From: Kocuria turfanensis
GTDB taxonomy: Bacteria > Actinomycetota > Actinomycetes > Actinomycetales > Micrococcaceae
Assembly (NCBI RefSeq): GCF_001580365.1
Contig: NZ_CP014480.1
Location: forward strand, 3,371,981-3,435,980
Direction: 5' to 3'
Length of the DNA stretch: 64,000 bases
In this document: positions 28,293 to 37,276 of the stretch, piece after piece
Layout of the letters: each line of letters begins with the position of its first letter
Position numbering within the stretch: position 1 is the stretch's first letter
The notes under the pieces: generated by a model
Seen by the model: the letters and a program-made list of their open reading frames with translations, nothing else
The model's database searches: none
What the model was told of the DNA's origin: nothing
Translations under genes and position numbers: made by a program

Positions 28293-29474
28293 GTGAGCAC
28301 CACGGTCAGCCCGTGCCCCAACCGCAAGACCTGGGACGCCACCGTCCGGGTGACCGGCGGCCACCCCCAGCAGCTGTGGGGGATCGGCCAGGCCCAGATC
28401 TCGGCCGAGGGCCCGGGCCTGCGGGTGGACCGGGTCATGGTCCACGACGCCGAGCAGCGCACCGTGGGCTACGCCCAGCTCTACCTGCGCTCCGAGGCCG
28501 AGCGCGTGGTCGCCGGCACGGTGCACGCCCACGTGCACCGGCCCCAGGACCTGCCGGTGGTCGCCGAGGCCCTCGCGGTCTGGGCCCGGGAGGAGCACGC
28601 GGCGGAGCTGCTGCGCTTCCAGCCCGACACGCTGCGCGCGCCGGGCACGGCCGAGGCCCTGGCGGCCGCCGGTTTCGCGCGCCCGGCCACCGGCGCCGGC
28701 CCCGACGAGCCGCGCCGGCTGGAGGTCCTGCTGGGGGAGACCCAGCAGGACCTCTCCCGCCGGCTCTCCGAGGCCACCCTGGACCGGTGCCGGGCGGCCC
28801 TGCGCACCCCCGGCGTGACCGTGCGCGAGGTCACCGCGCAGAGCCGGGCGCTGGCCAACATCGGGCTGCGCACCCGGCTCATCTCGCAGCTGCTCGAGGA
28901 CCTGGGGGACGACTCCCTGCTGCTCGTGGCCACCGAGGCCGGCGACGACGGGGCCGAGGCAGCCCTGGGCTACCTGTGGTTCGTGCACACCCGTGGGCTC
29001 GCGATGATCTACCGCCTGGGCTTCACCCGCCGGGGCCGCGACCTGGGCCTGGACGACGCCCTGCTGCTCACCGGGCTCGTGGAGCTGCAGAAGCGCCGCG
29101 TGCAGCGCCTCGACGGCGGGGACCCGGACGAGGCGGACGTGCCCCAGGTGGTCCGCGAGCTGGCCGGCACGGAGCGGCCGGTGCTGGGCCCGTGGGAGAA
29201 GTCCCTGGGGCGCAGCCCGGCCGGGGAGTTCTCGGCGGAGGCGGCCGACGCCGCGGCGGCGCGCACCGGCACGGCCGTCGCCGCGGAGCTGGGCCTGGAG
29301 ACGCCGGCCCCGGCGCGGTCGTGGTCCCCGGACGGGGCCGAGACGGCCGCCGCGGCCACCGACGGCGACGGCACGGGGGACGCCGCCCGCTCCCGGGCCC
29401 GCCGGGCCCGGGAGCTCACCCGGCGGGTGGTCGGGGAGGGGCTCTCCGCGCTGCGCGACGCGGCCGGGCGCTGA
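28293..29474 (+). CDS. Hypothetical protein with degenerate FemAB/GNAT-like layout
   Basis: 393 residues, soluble. Residues ~20-65 (HPQQLWGIGQAQ...RTVGYAQLYLRS) look like the N-terminal GNAT half of FemAB-type aminoacyltransferases. Residues ~200-275 (LLLVATEAGDDGAEAALGYLWFVHTRGLAMIYRLGFTRRGRDLGLDDALLL in pieces) look like the second half. The last ~110 residues are Ala-rich and charged. Assignment is by layout only and may be wrong. GTG 28293 has GAGGAGGA. It converges on a clear FemAB gene at 29629, which makes the resemblance more interesting. Confidence 0.65.
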   Translation: MSTTVSPCPNRKTWDATVRVTGGHPQQLWGIGQAQISAEGPGLRVDRVMVHDAEQRTVGYAQLYLRSEAERVVAGTVHAHVHRPQDLPVVAEALAVWAREEHAAELLRFQPDTLRAPGTAEALAAAGFARPATGAGPDEPRRLEVLLGETQQDLSRRLSEATLDRCRAALRTPGVTVREVTAQSRALANIGLRTRLISQLLEDLGDDSLLLVATEAGDDGAEAALGYLWFVHTRGLAMIYRLGFTRRGRDLGLDDALLLTGLVELQKRRVQRLDGGDPDEADVPQVVRELAGTERPVLGPWEKSLGRSPAGEFSAEAADAAAARTGTAVAAELGLETPAPARSWSPDGAETAAAATDGDGTGDAARSRARRARELTRRVVGEGLSALRDAAGR

Positions 29475-29628
29475 CGAGGCCGCGCCGGCCACCCGGCGGC
29501 GGCCGCAGGAGCGCCGTCGGCGCCGAGTCACCGGCCGGGCCTCGTCCCCGTGACCGGCGCGGCGTCCGTGCCGGCGGTCGTCCTGACCGAGGCTCGACCG
29601 GGGGCGGGCGCCGCCCGTGGCGATCCGC

Positions 29629-30642
29629 TCAGCCGTCCCGGCGGCGGGCCAGGGCCGCGCGGAGGCGCCCCGGCGCTCCCGGGAGCTCCCGCCGGGCCGA
29701 CGCGGCCGTCTCGCGGGCGGCGCGCAGACCGGTGTAGGCCGCGTACCGGCTGCGGCTCACCGGCAGGTCCCAGGTCCCCGGGTAGGCCTCCGGGCGGCCG
29801 CCGAAGGACTTCTTGAACTTCGTGAAGCCGTGCCAGGCGTGCTCCGGGCCGGCGCCCTCGGGGGCCGTGCCGAACAGGTCGAAGCGGCGCAGGCCCTTCT
29901 GCCGGGCGTCGAGCACCATCCGCACCACCATCGGGATGCCCGCGGAGAGCTTGCGGTGCTCGAAGTCCATCGCGGCGTGGGCGTAGGTGCGGGTGTCGTC
30001 GGAGTCGTAGACGAGGGAGGCGCCGATGGGCCGGCCGTCGAGCCGCGCCACGTACAGGACGGCGGCGTCGAGCGGCATGAGCGTGCGCGCGGCCTCGCGC
30101 AGGTAGGCGTCCTGCTGCCGGGTGAAGTCCTTGCGCTCGGCGGTGGCGTCCAGGAAGCCCAGCAGCACGTCGACGTCCCCGGGGTCGGTGGAGGCGGTGA
30201 ACGTCACGCCCTTCTTGGCGATGTTGCGGTGCAGGTTGCGGTTGGTGGACTTCATGTCCTTGAGGATCGCGTCCTCGTCCTGCGTCAGGTCGATCACCTG
30301 GGTGTGCCCGGGCTGGACCTGGCGCGGCGCCGGGCGCAGGCCGCGCCGGCGCAGCGAGGCCTCGGGGGTCTCGAGCCCGTCGGTCACGGCGGCGTCCACC
30401 GGCTCCACCCGCACGAACCAGCACCGCTCCTCCCGGGCCGTGCGCACGAGGTGCTCGAGCGCCTCCTCGAAGGCCTGGGGGGTGCCGGCCTCGGGACCGT
30501 ACGGGCAGTACAGGTAGCGGCCGAGCCGGCCGCCCTCCAGGATGGCCAGGTAGCGCCATCCGTCCCCGGAGGCCTGGAACACCCGGTGCCCCAGGTTCCG
30601 CTGGAAATCGGCCCATGCATTCGACTGAAGTATGTTCGCCAC
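29629..30642 (-). CDS. FemAB/FemX-type peptidoglycan bridge aminoacyltransferase
   Basis: 337-residue cytoplasmic enzyme of the lipid II:glycine glycyltransferase family, adding amino acids from tRNA to the stem-peptide lysine. Seen: the opening LQSNAWADFQRNLGHRVF, IDLTQDEDAILKDMKSTNRNLHRNIAKKGV (conserved Arg/Asn/Lys block), LYVARLDGRPIGASLVY, YAHAAMD and FDLFGTAPEGAGPEHAWHGFTKFKKSFGG. GTG 30642 is six bases after TACAGT and lacks a Shine-Dalgarno sequence. Bridge residue added is unknown. Confidence 0.88.
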   Translation of the reverse strand: MANILQSNAWADFQRNLGHRVFQASGDGWRYLAILEGGRLGRYLYCPYGPEAGTPQAFEEALEHLVRTAREERCWFVRVEPVDAAVTDGLETPEASLRRRGLRPAPRQVQPGHTQVIDLTQDEDAILKDMKSTNRNLHRNIAKKGVTFTASTDPGDVDVLLGFLDATAERKDFTRQQDAYLREAARTLMPLDAAVLYVARLDGRPIGASLVYDSDDTRTYAHAAMDFEHRKLSAGIPMVVRMVLDARQKGLRRFDLFGTAPEGAGPEHAWHGFTKFKKSFGGRPEAYPGTWDLPVSRSRYAAYTGLRAARETAASARRELPGAPGRLRAALARRRDG

Positions 30643-30648
30643 GCCCCC

Positions 30649-30654
30649 ACTGTA
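30649..30654 (-). promoter_or_regulatory. -10 box TACAGT of femAB-like gene (leaderless type)
   Basis: Minus strand, six-base spacer to GTG 30642. Confidence 0.5.
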
Positions 30655-30717
30655 CCGGTGCGTCCGGGAGCCCCCGGCGCGGTCGACCGGGCCCTCCGAC
30701 CGGGACGGCGGCCCAGG

Positions 30718-32328
30718 TCAGGGCACGGAACAGGTGCCGTTGGGGGTGAGCTCCTCGGCAGGAACCCGGGGGAGCGCGGCCGGGATCGGGACGGCCATGG
30801 CGACGCCGGGGCCCACGGCGGCGCCGCGCGGCAGGGCCTCGGCGTCCCGGGCCCCGCGGTCGGTGGCCTCCTCCAGCACCCGGGCGAGATCCTCGTGCAG
30901 CCGGTCGTAGTCCGGGTAGGTCGGGAAGGACGGGTCGTAGTAGGGCGGTCCGGCGGCGAACTCCACCAGCTCGTGCTCCTTGGCCTTCAGGGCCACGTCC
31001 ACGAACGAGCCGATCTGGCTCTGCGGGATGTCGGTCTCGACGACCTGCGTGCCGGACTCCGCGAGGTCCTGGAACCGGGCGAGCACGTTGACCGGGTTCA
31101 GCTGCTTGAGCATCGCGGCCTGCACGCAGCGCTGGCGGGCCTGCCGGTCGTAGTCGGTGGCCCCCTCACGGGACCGGGCGTACCAGAGGGCGTGGTAGCC
31201 GTCCAGGTGCTGGACTCCCGGCTCGATGTAGCCGAAGATCTCGTTCGGCAGGCCCGTGACCATGTCGGTGCCGCCGCCGATCGGCACGCGCCCTCCGACG
31301 TCGATGGTGATCCCGCCGAGGGCGTCCACGAGCTGCTCGAAGCCGTTCATCTCGACGATCGCGTAGGCCTGCACCTCGATGCCGAGCACCCCCGACGCGG
31401 CGTCCTTCATGGCCTCGGCGCCGGGGTCCGCGGCGTCCGGGTACAGCTCGGCGTGGTTGTTCGTGACGTCGGTGTAGAGGGCGTTGAGGATGCACTCGTC
31501 GCCGCAGTTGAAGCCCTCGGGGTAGACCTCGGCCAGCGGGGAGTCCTCGGGGAAGGGGGCGTTCTGGAGGTTGCGGGGCAGGGAGATGGTCACGGTCCGC
31601 CCGGAGTCGGCGTCCACGCTGAGCACCGTCATCGAGTCGGGGCGGCGGCCCGAGCGGTCCTCCCCGGAGTCGGTGCCCATGAGCAGGATGTTGTAGCGCC
31701 CGTCCGTGGGCCGGAAGGGCAGCCCGCCCCCGAAGACGTCCGAGACCGCCCCGCGCGTCACGGACAGCAGGTAGGCGGAGTAGGCCAGCCCGCCCGAGGT
31801 GACGAGCATGAGCGCCACGGTGGCCGCGGCCACCGCCCGGCGGGTGCGCTGCGCCAGCAGCCCGGGCCGGATCAGGCGCAGCGTGTCGAAGAAGAGGAAC
31901 GCCCACCCCAGGGCCAGACCCAGCAGCACGGCGATCAGCAGCAGGGACGTGACCGAGTTGGTCAGGAACCAGATCAGGGGGGTCCGCCACAGCAGGAGAC
32001 TCACGAGGGCCAGCACCAGGGCGGCCCAGACGACCACGTCGACCTTCAGGGCGGCGCGCCCCGTCGCCCGCCGGCCCGCGACGAGCTGGGCGCTGCCGGG
32101 GACCACGAGCGTGGACAGCAGCAGCGTCCAGGCGCGCCGGGCGCGCGTGCCCTCCCCGGCGTGCTGCGGGTGGCGCAGCGGGTCCGTGAGCCGCGGCGGG
32201 GACGCGGCGTCGTCGTCGGCCCGCCGCACGGCGGTGACGACGTCCTCGGGCGTGGCGCCGGGGCCCGGGTCGGATCGGTGGTGCGGCGGACGGGGGTCCG
32301 GCTCGGCGCGGGGGATGTGGCCGTTCAC
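30718..32328 (-). CDS. LytR-CpsA-Psr (LCP) family ligase
   Basis: 536-residue membrane protein that would attach polyprenyl-phosphate-linked glycopolymers to peptidoglycan. The N-terminus has several hydrophobic segments (~60-200) starting with an LSTLVVPGSAQLVAGR stretch, more membrane helices than a minimal LCP. The LCP domain follows (~220-430): LLMGTDSGEDRSGRRPDSM, TVTISLPRNL, VEMNGFEQLVDALGGITIDV and YARSREGATDYDRQARQ carry the conserved Asp and Arg residues. GTG 32328 is chosen because the upstream frame is antisense to purE. It lies 49 nt after purE, possibly the same operon. Confidence 0.9.
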   Translation of the reverse strand: MNGHIPRAEPDPRPPHHRSDPGPGATPEDVVTAVRRADDDAASPPRLTDPLRHPQHAGEGTRARRAWTLLLSTLVVPGSAQLVAGRRATGRAALKVDVVVWAALVLALVSLLLWRTPLIWFLTNSVTSLLLIAVLLGLALGWAFLFFDTLRLIRPGLLAQRTRRAVAAATVALMLVTSGGLAYSAYLLSVTRGAVSDVFGGGLPFRPTDGRYNILLMGTDSGEDRSGRRPDSMTVLSVDADSGRTVTISLPRNLQNAPFPEDSPLAEVYPEGFNCGDECILNALYTDVTNNHAELYPDAADPGAEAMKDAASGVLGIEVQAYAIVEMNGFEQLVDALGGITIDVGGRVPIGGGTDMVTGLPNEIFGYIEPGVQHLDGYHALWYARSREGATDYDRQARQRCVQAAMLKQLNPVNVLARFQDLAESGTQVVETDIPQSQIGSFVDVALKAKEHELVEFAAGPPYYDPSFPTYPDYDRLHEDLARVLEEATDRGARDAEALPRGAAVGPGVAMAVPIPAALPRVPAEELTPNGTCSVP

Positions 32329-32377
32329 GGGCAGCTCCGGCGGGGAAGGGCGGGCGGGGAAGGGCGGGGCGGCGGGC

Positions 32378-32899
32378 TCAGGCGCCGAGGCGCGAGCGCA
32401 GGGCGGCGCCCTTGTCCTGGGCGGTCTGCCGCAGCTCGGAGGCGAAGTGCACCAGCTGCTCGCGCAGCTGCGCCGCCCGGTCGTCCGCGCCCGCGGCGAG
32501 GATGCGCGCCGCGAGCAGCCCGGCGTTGCGGGCCCCGCCGATGGAGACGGTGGCCACCGGCACACCGGCGGGCATCTGCACGATCGACAGCAGCGAGTCC
32601 ATGCCGTCGAGCGTCTTCAGGGGGACGGGCACCCCGATCACGGGCAGCGGGGTCACCGAGGCGAGCATGCCGGGCAGGTGGGCGGCGCCCCCCGCCCCGG
32701 CGATGATCACGCGCAGGCCCCGGTCGTGGGCGCGCCGGCCGTAGTCGATCATCTCGGCGGGCATCCGGTGGGCGGAGACGACGTCGACCTCGTAGGCGAT
32801 GCCGAACTCGTCCAGGGCGGTGGCCGCGGCCTCCATCACGGGCCAGTCGGAGTCCGACCCCATCACGACGCCCACGACGGGCTGCTGCTTCTCGTTCAC
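32378..32899 (-). CDS. purE: N5-carboxyaminoimidazole ribonucleotide mutase
   Basis: 173-residue class I PurE converting N5-CAIR to CAIR in purine synthesis, octameric. Seen: [28 protein letters not shown] (active-site His), [16 protein letters not shown] 32899 is favoured over GTG 32905, because AGGAG on the minus strand sits right against the upstream GTG but at proper distance from this one. purK lies 100 bp upstream in the same direction. Confidence 0.94.
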   Translation of the reverse strand: MNEKQQPVVGVVMGSDSDWPVMEAAATALDEFGIAYEVDVVSAHRMPAEMIDYGRRAHDRGLRVIIAGAGGAAHLPGMLASVTPLPVIGVPVPLKTLDGMDSLLSIVQMPAGVPVATVSIGGARNAGLLAARILAAGADDRAAQLREQLVHFASELRQTAQDKGAALRSRLGA

Positions 32900-32999
32900 T
32901 GGCACTCCTGGACTGCTGGGGTGGTGCGCGGCGCAACCGCGCTCCGGTCTGGGGCTACGGTAGCCGTCCCGGCTGGACGGGCTGTGGGAGGCACGCGGG

Positions 33000-34175
33000 T
33001 CAGGCCCGGCCGTCGCGCAGGACGGCCGCGGCGCGGGACGCCCGGCGGCGCAGCTCCGGGATCTCGTCCGCCGCGCCCGTGATGTTCACGTGGCCGATCT
33101 TGCGCCCGGGCCGCACCGCCTTGCCGTAGTTGTGGATCTTGGCGCGGGGCTCGGCGCCCATGGCGTCCCGGTAGGCGCCGAAGAGGTCCTGGTTGGCCCC
33201 GCCCAGGTAGTTCTTCATCACCGCGGACCCGCCGATCAGCCCGGTCTCCCCGAGCGGGAGGTCGAGCACGGCGCGCAGGTGCTGCTCGAACTGGCTGGTC
33301 ACGGACCCGTCCATGGTCCAGTGCCCGGAGTTGTGCGGGCGCATGGCCAGCTCGTTGACGAGGAACCCGGGGCCGCGGCCGGGGGTCTCGAACAGCTCCA
33401 CCGCCAGCACGCCCGTGACCCCGAGCTCGGTGGCCAGGGTCCGGGCGGCGTGGGCGGCGGCGGTCGCCACCGCGGGCTGCAGGTCCGGGGCAGGGGCGAG
33501 CACCTCGTCGCAGACGCCGGCCACCTGGATGGACTCCACGACCGGCCACGCCCGCACCTCGCCGGAGGGCGTGCGGGCCACGAGGGCCGAGAGCTCGCGG
33601 GAGAACGGCACCTTCTCCTCGGCCAGCAGCGGCCCGTCCGTGCGCGCGAACCACTGCGCCGGCTCGTCGCCACGGGCGTCGGCGGCGGTGTCCAGCACCA
33701 TGACGCCCTTGCCGTCGTAGCCCCCGCGCGGGGTCTTGAGCACCACGGGCCAGCCGGCCTGCTCGCCGAAGGCGACGAGCTCGTCGGCGTCGGCGACCGC
33801 CGCCCACCGGGGGTTGGGCAGGCCGAGGCGCTGCACGGCCCGGCGCATCCGCAGCTTGTCCTGGGCGTGCACCAGGGCGTCCGGCCCGGGGCGGACGGCG
33901 ACGCCCTCCGCGAGCAGGGCGTGCAGGTGCTCGGTGGGCACGTGCTCGTGGTCGAAGGTCAGCACGTCCACGTCCGCGGCGAACCGGCGCAGCGCCTCGA
34001 GATCGGTGTAGTCGCCCACCGGCGCGGTGGGTACGGCGGCGACCGCCGAGACGTCGGGGCCCTCGGCGAGCACGCGCAGCTCGATGCCCAGGGCGGTGGC
34101 GGAGGGCGCCATCATGCGGGCGAGCTGCCCGCCTCCGACGACGCCGACGACAGGTGCGGTTCCAGAAGCTCTCAC
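33000..34175 (-). CDS. purK: N5-carboxyaminoimidazole ribonucleotide synthase
   Basis: 391-residue ATP-grasp enzyme that carboxylates AIR to N5-CAIR; partner of PurE. Seen: [37 protein letters not shown] (ATP-grasp), [28 protein letters not shown] and GHVNITG. GTG 34175 is six bases after TACGCT without a Shine-Dalgarno sequence. Divergent from gtrA-like gene. Confidence 0.94.
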   Translation of the reverse strand: MRASGTAPVVGVVGGGQLARMMAPSATALGIELRVLAEGPDVSAVAAVPTAPVGDYTDLEALRRFAADVDVLTFDHEHVPTEHLHALLAEGVAVRPGPDALVHAQDKLRMRRAVQRLGLPNPRWAAVADADELVAFGEQAGWPVVLKTPRGGYDGKGVMVLDTAADARGDEPAQWFARTDGPLLAEEKVPFSRELSALVARTPSGEVRAWPVVESIQVAGVCDEVLAPAPDLQPAVATAAAHAARTLATELGVTGVLAVELFETPGRGPGFLVNELAMRPHNSGHWTMDGSVTSQFEQHLRAVLDLPLGETGLIGGSAVMKNYLGGANQDLFGAYRDAMGAEPRAKIHNYGKAVRPGRKIGHVNITGAADEIPELRRRASRAAAVLRDGRA

Positions 34176-34181
34176 CCGACC

Positions 34182-34187
34182 AGCGTA
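34182..34187 (-). promoter_or_regulatory. -10 box TACGCT of purK (leaderless type)
   Basis: Minus strand, six-base spacer to GTG 34175. Confidence 0.5.
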
Positions 34188-34385
34188 TCCCGGCCCGGAG
34201 GGACTGCCCGGCGGGCCGTCCCCCGCCCGTCACCGGGCGCCCGTAACAGGGCACCGCCGCCCAGGGACCGCGCAGGAGGGGCGGGGTAGGATGTGCCGAG
34301 GTCCGCCGCGGGGGCTTCCCCGCGCCCGTCGACCGCTGCGCCGGCCGGCGCCCACCGACCCACCACCTGGGAGACCTGAAGCCGC

Positions 34386-35030
34386 GTGAACCGTCTCGTC
34401 GACCGTTTCGATGCCCTGTGGCACCTGTTCGTCAAGGAACTCATGAAGTTCGGAGTCGTCGGGGCGCTCGCCTTCGTCATCAACGCGTCGCTCACCTGGG
34501 TGCTGATGCACACCTGGTTCCAGGACGGGCACCTCAAGGCCAAGTTCATCGCCACCGCCGTCGCGATCCTCTTCGCCTGGGTCGCGAACCGCCTGTGGAC
34601 CTTCCGGCACAAGCGCCAGTCGGACAAGCGCCGCGAGCTGGTGCAGTTCCTCGTGGCCAACGGCATCGGCATGGCCATCGAGCTGGGCTGCCTCGGCTTC
34701 AGCTACTACGTCCTGGGCCTCACCAGCGCCTACGCGTCCTTCGTGTCCGGCACGATCATCGGCACCATCCTCGGCACGATCTTCCGCTACTTCGCCTACC
34801 GCTTCTGGGTCTTCACCGAGGAGCTCGACGAGGACCCGAACTTCGCCGACACCGCTGCCCTCGAGATCGCGCTGATCACCGGGGCCGCCCCGGCGGGCCG
34901 CGCCGAGCACGCGCGGCGGGGAACCGCCGAGCAGGCGCCCCCGGAGACCGCCGAGCACTCGCCCCGGGAGAGTGCGGTGCACCCCGGCCCGGACGCCCAC
35001 GAGGGCGCGGGCCCGGCCGAGGGCCGCTGA
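34386..35030 (+). CDS. GtrA-family membrane protein
   Basis: 214 residues. Four helices within ~20-140 (MKFGVVGALAFVINASLTWVL; FIATAVAILFAWVANRLWTF; LVANGIGMAIELGCLGF; GTIIGTILGTIFRYFAYRFWVF), the GtrA fold thought to move or organise polyprenyl-linked sugars. The last ~60 residues are an acidic tail with repeated A-E-H/Q units (TAEQAPPETAEH). A TAGGAT box near 34287 is a candidate -10. Sits in an envelope-gene neighbourhood with LCP and PMT. Confidence 0.88.
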   Translation: MNRLVDRFDALWHLFVKELMKFGVVGALAFVINASLTWVLMHTWFQDGHLKAKFIATAVAILFAWVANRLWTFRHKRQSDKRRELVQFLVANGIGMAIELGCLGFSYYVLGLTSAYASFVSGTIIGTILGTIFRYFAYRFWVFTEELDEDPNFADTAALEIALITGAAPAGRAEHARRGTAEQAPPETAEHSPRESAVHPGPDAHEGAGPAEGR

Positions 35031-35040
35031 GCGGAGCGGA

Positions 35041-35829
35041 TCAGAACGCCACGGCGTTCTCGGCCGCCAGCACGGACGTCCAGGACGGGTCGGTGCCGTC
35101 CGCCGGCCGGTCCGTGACGACCACCGCCCGGCCACCGGCCAGCACCCCCAGGGCGCGCAGCAGGTGCTCCGCGTCCATCCGCCGTCCCGGCACGTGCACC
35201 GCCGCGGCACCGCCCCATGCCTGCTCCCGACCGGACACGCGCGCGGCGGCGCCCGGCAGCAGCGCCCCGTGGCTCAGGGGCCCGTCCGCTCCCGCCGCCC
35301 ACAGGGCGGGGCCGTCCGGGTCCGGCTCCTCGAGTCCCTCGTACACGTCCGCGTGGGACCGCACCTCGGCGCAGTAGTCCAGCGCGTCCCCGCCGGGCAG
35401 CTCCCCCCGGTATCCGAGGGAGAGCGCCGGGCGGTCCAACACCACCGCCCGCGCCCCGGAGGGCACCCGCCCGAGCAGGGCGGGAAGCTCGCCCCGGGGG
35501 TCCACGAGACCCGCCACGGCCCGGTCACCGGGCTCCGGGGCGCCTCCGGACGGGTCGACCGGCCGCAGCGCGGCGCCCATGGTCCACGTGCCCAGGGCCA
35601 CGGCGAGGCTGCGCCAGTGCACCTCGTCGCCCAGGGCGACGACGTCGCCCGCCTGCAGGTCCAGCTCGTCCACCCACAGGTTCGCGGTCTTGGCCGCCCA
35701 GTTGTCCAGCACCCGGCCGGAGAGCTCCACGCGCTCGCCGTCCTGCCCGTACCAGATGAGGGCGGGGTGGCTGCTCCGGCGCAACCTGTCCACCAAGCGG
35801 GGGACAGAGGCGGGGATCGGGGTGTCCAA
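35041..35829 (-). CDS. TIGR03089-family protein
   Basis: 262-residue protein resembling an N-terminal fragment of acyl-CoA synthetase/AMP-binding enzymes (PALIWYGQDGERVELSGRVLDNWAAKTANLWVDEL in pieces, then GDVVALGDEVHWRS). It lacks the adenylation catalytic motifs, as do other TIGR03089 proteins; function unknown. The family typically sits near LCP and whiB genes, as here. The start is TTG 35829: AGGAGGAG on the minus strand is 3 nt away and the next ATG upstream has none. Confidence 0.82.
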   Translation of the reverse strand: MDTPIPASVPRLVDRLRRSSHPALIWYGQDGERVELSGRVLDNWAAKTANLWVDELDLQAGDVVALGDEVHWRSLAVALGTWTMGAALRPVDPSGGAPEPGDRAVAGLVDPRGELPALLGRVPSGARAVVLDRPALSLGYRGELPGGDALDYCAEVRSHADVYEGLEEPDPDGPALWAAGADGPLSHGALLPGAAARVSGREQAWGGAAAVHVPGRRMDAEHLLRALGVLAGGRAVVVTDRPADGTDPSWTSVLAAENAVAF

Positions 35830-36141
35830 GGGCTCCTCCTGAGGGGTGCGGGGCCGCCGGAGGCCGCCCCGGAGCATATGCGTCGGCGTGCATTCTTCAC
35901 GTTTCGGGGCGCCTCGCGCCAAAGCCGTCGTGACCTGGAAAAACGTCTACTCCCAAAGAAAATCCAGGCCGATATGGTTCCAAGGGTCCCTCCGGCGAGA
36001 GGGTTGACGCAGTAGTAGTTACACACGTGTAATGAGGAAGTCCGGCAGGCGATCACCAAAGATACGTTCTCCGGGATGCAACGGACTGGTACCCCCGCAG
36101 TATGCCAGTCCGGGGCCAACGTGTCGGATGGAAGGAAAGTC
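35830..36141. promoter_or_regulatory. Divergent control region between TIGR03089 gene and whiB2
   Basis: 312 bp without a gene and distinctly AT-richer than the surroundings between about 35930 and 36070. It contains the whiB2 promoter and an inverted repeat (listed separately) and the AGGAGGAG signal for the leftward TTG start. No riboswitch-like structure recognised. Confidence 0.6.
36004..36033 (+). promoter_or_regulatory. whiB2 promoter with overlapping TTACAC-AC-GTGTAA inverted repeat
   Basis: TTGACG at 36004-36009 and TGTAAT at 36028-36033 (18-nt spacing). A perfect inverted repeat, TTACAC-N2-GTGTAA, at 36019-36032 overlaps the -10, so a bound repressor would block RNA polymerase. The leader to ATG 36142 is ~100 nt. 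Confidence 0.5.
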
Positions 36142-36672
36142 ATGGGAGAGGCCGCACGCCAGCAGCTCGTCGATTCCACCCCCCTCAGCACCTCGCGGCG
36201 CAGCGTGCGCTCGGTGCCCGAGGACTGGTTCGTGGATCCGGCCGACCCGCGGGCCGCCGAGCGCCACGTCCGCCGCACCGGTGGAAGCCTGGAGGAGCAG
36301 GCCACCGCCTACCTCGCCGCGCACGACACCGTGCAGGACCTCGCGGAGCACGCATCCGGGCCGGTCGTCGACCTGCTCGGGACCCCGGTCGCCGACGGCG
36401 GCCTGGACTGGGGCTCGGTCGCCGGGCTGTACGCGGTGGAGGAGGACGAGGGCGAGCTCGCCTGGCAGACCGACGCCCTGTGCGCCCAGACGGACCCGGA
36501 GGCCTTCTTCCCGGAGAAGGGTGGATCCACCCGTGACGCCAAGCGCGTCTGCGAGGCGTGCCCGGTGCAGAGCGCGTGCCTGGACTACGCCATGAGCAAG
36601 GACGAGAAGTTCGGCATCTGGGGCGGGCTGTCCGAACGGGAGCGCCGCCGCCTGCGCCGGCTCACGCGCTGA
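36142..36672 (+). CDS. whiB2: WhiB-family regulator, WhiB2/WhmD type, with long N-terminal extension
   Basis: Iron-sulfur transcription factor that binds the main sigma factor. Cluster ligands Cys114, Cys137, Cys140 and Cys146 (C-x22-C-x2-C-x5-C), GIWGG at 158-162 and a basic C-terminus (RERRRLRRLTR). The DPEAFFPEKGGSTRDAKRVC sequence is that of WhiB2/WhmD, needed for septation and division. A typical WhiB domain is ~85 residues; here about 100 acidic residues precede it. ATG 36142 has GGAAGGAAAG; another in-frame ATG at 36076 would lengthen it further. Only part of the extension is conserved in other actinobacteria as far as I recall. Confidence 0.9.
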   Translation: MGEAARQQLVDSTPLSTSRRSVRSVPEDWFVDPADPRAAERHVRRTGGSLEEQATAYLAAHDTVQDLAEHASGPVVDLLGTPVADGGLDWGSVAGLYAVEEDEGELAWQTDALCAQTDPEAFFPEKGGSTRDAKRVCEACPVQSACLDYAMSKDEKFGIWGGLSERERRRLRRLTR

Positions 36673-36674
36673 GG

Positions 36675-36680
36675 TAGTTT
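36675..36680 (+). promoter_or_regulatory. -10 box TAGTTT of DUF3499 gene (leaderless type)
   Basis: Six-base spacer to ATG 36687; lies 3 nt after the whiB2 stop codon. Confidence 0.5.
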
Positions 36681-36686
36681 CGTTCG

Positions 36687-37160
36687 ATGAGCTCCTCCGG
36701 CAGTGCCACCCGACGTTGCTCCCGCCAGACCTGCACGCGGGACGCGGTCACGACCCTCACCTACGTGTACTCGGACTCGACCGCCGTCGTCGGACCGCTG
36801 GCCGGCCACGCCGAGCCCCACGCCTACGACCTGTGCGCGGTGCACTCCGACCGGCTCACGGTGCCGCGCGGCTGGCAGGTGGTGCGCCTGGAGCTGCCGG
36901 AGGACCGGGCACGCCGTGAGGACATCGGCGCCGTGGCCGAGGCGGTCCGCGAGCCGGAGCCGCCCGCGGCCGTCCGGGAGCGTCCCCGGGCCGTGCTGCG
37001 CGACGTGTCCCTGCCCCGCTCCGCCGCGCCCCGGGACACGCCCCCGGCCCGCCGCCCCCCGGAGCCCGTCCGGCGCGACGTCCCGATGCCCGACAGCCTG
37101 CGGCGGCCGCACCTGCGCCGGCCCATCGGGCACGGGGGCGCGGCGGTGCCCGAGGCCTGA
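36687..37160 (+). CDS. DUF3499 protein
   Basis: 157 residues. The N-terminal ~60 residues are the DUF3499 domain with a likely zinc site: Cys10 and Cys15 (RRCSRQTC) and Cys/His in LCAVHSDRL; ATLTYVY-type strand LTYVYSDSTAVVGPLAG. The remaining ~90 residues are Arg/Pro-rich and disordered. Function unknown; conserved next to whiB2 in actinobacteria. Confidence 0.85.
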   Translation: MSSSGSATRRCSRQTCTRDAVTTLTYVYSDSTAVVGPLAGHAEPHAYDLCAVHSDRLTVPRGWQVVRLELPEDRARREDIGAVAEAVREPEPPAAVRERPRAVLRDVSLPRSAAPRDTPPARRPPEPVRRDVPMPDSLRRPHLRRPIGHGGAAVPEA

Positions 37161-37276
37161 GCGGCGCGGCGTCCTGCGGGGGATCCCCCGCACGGCGGTG
37201 CCCCGGCCCTAGGATGAGCCGCAGACCGTGCCTGTCCGGCACGGAGGCTCTTCCCCCCGGAGCACCAGGAGACCCC

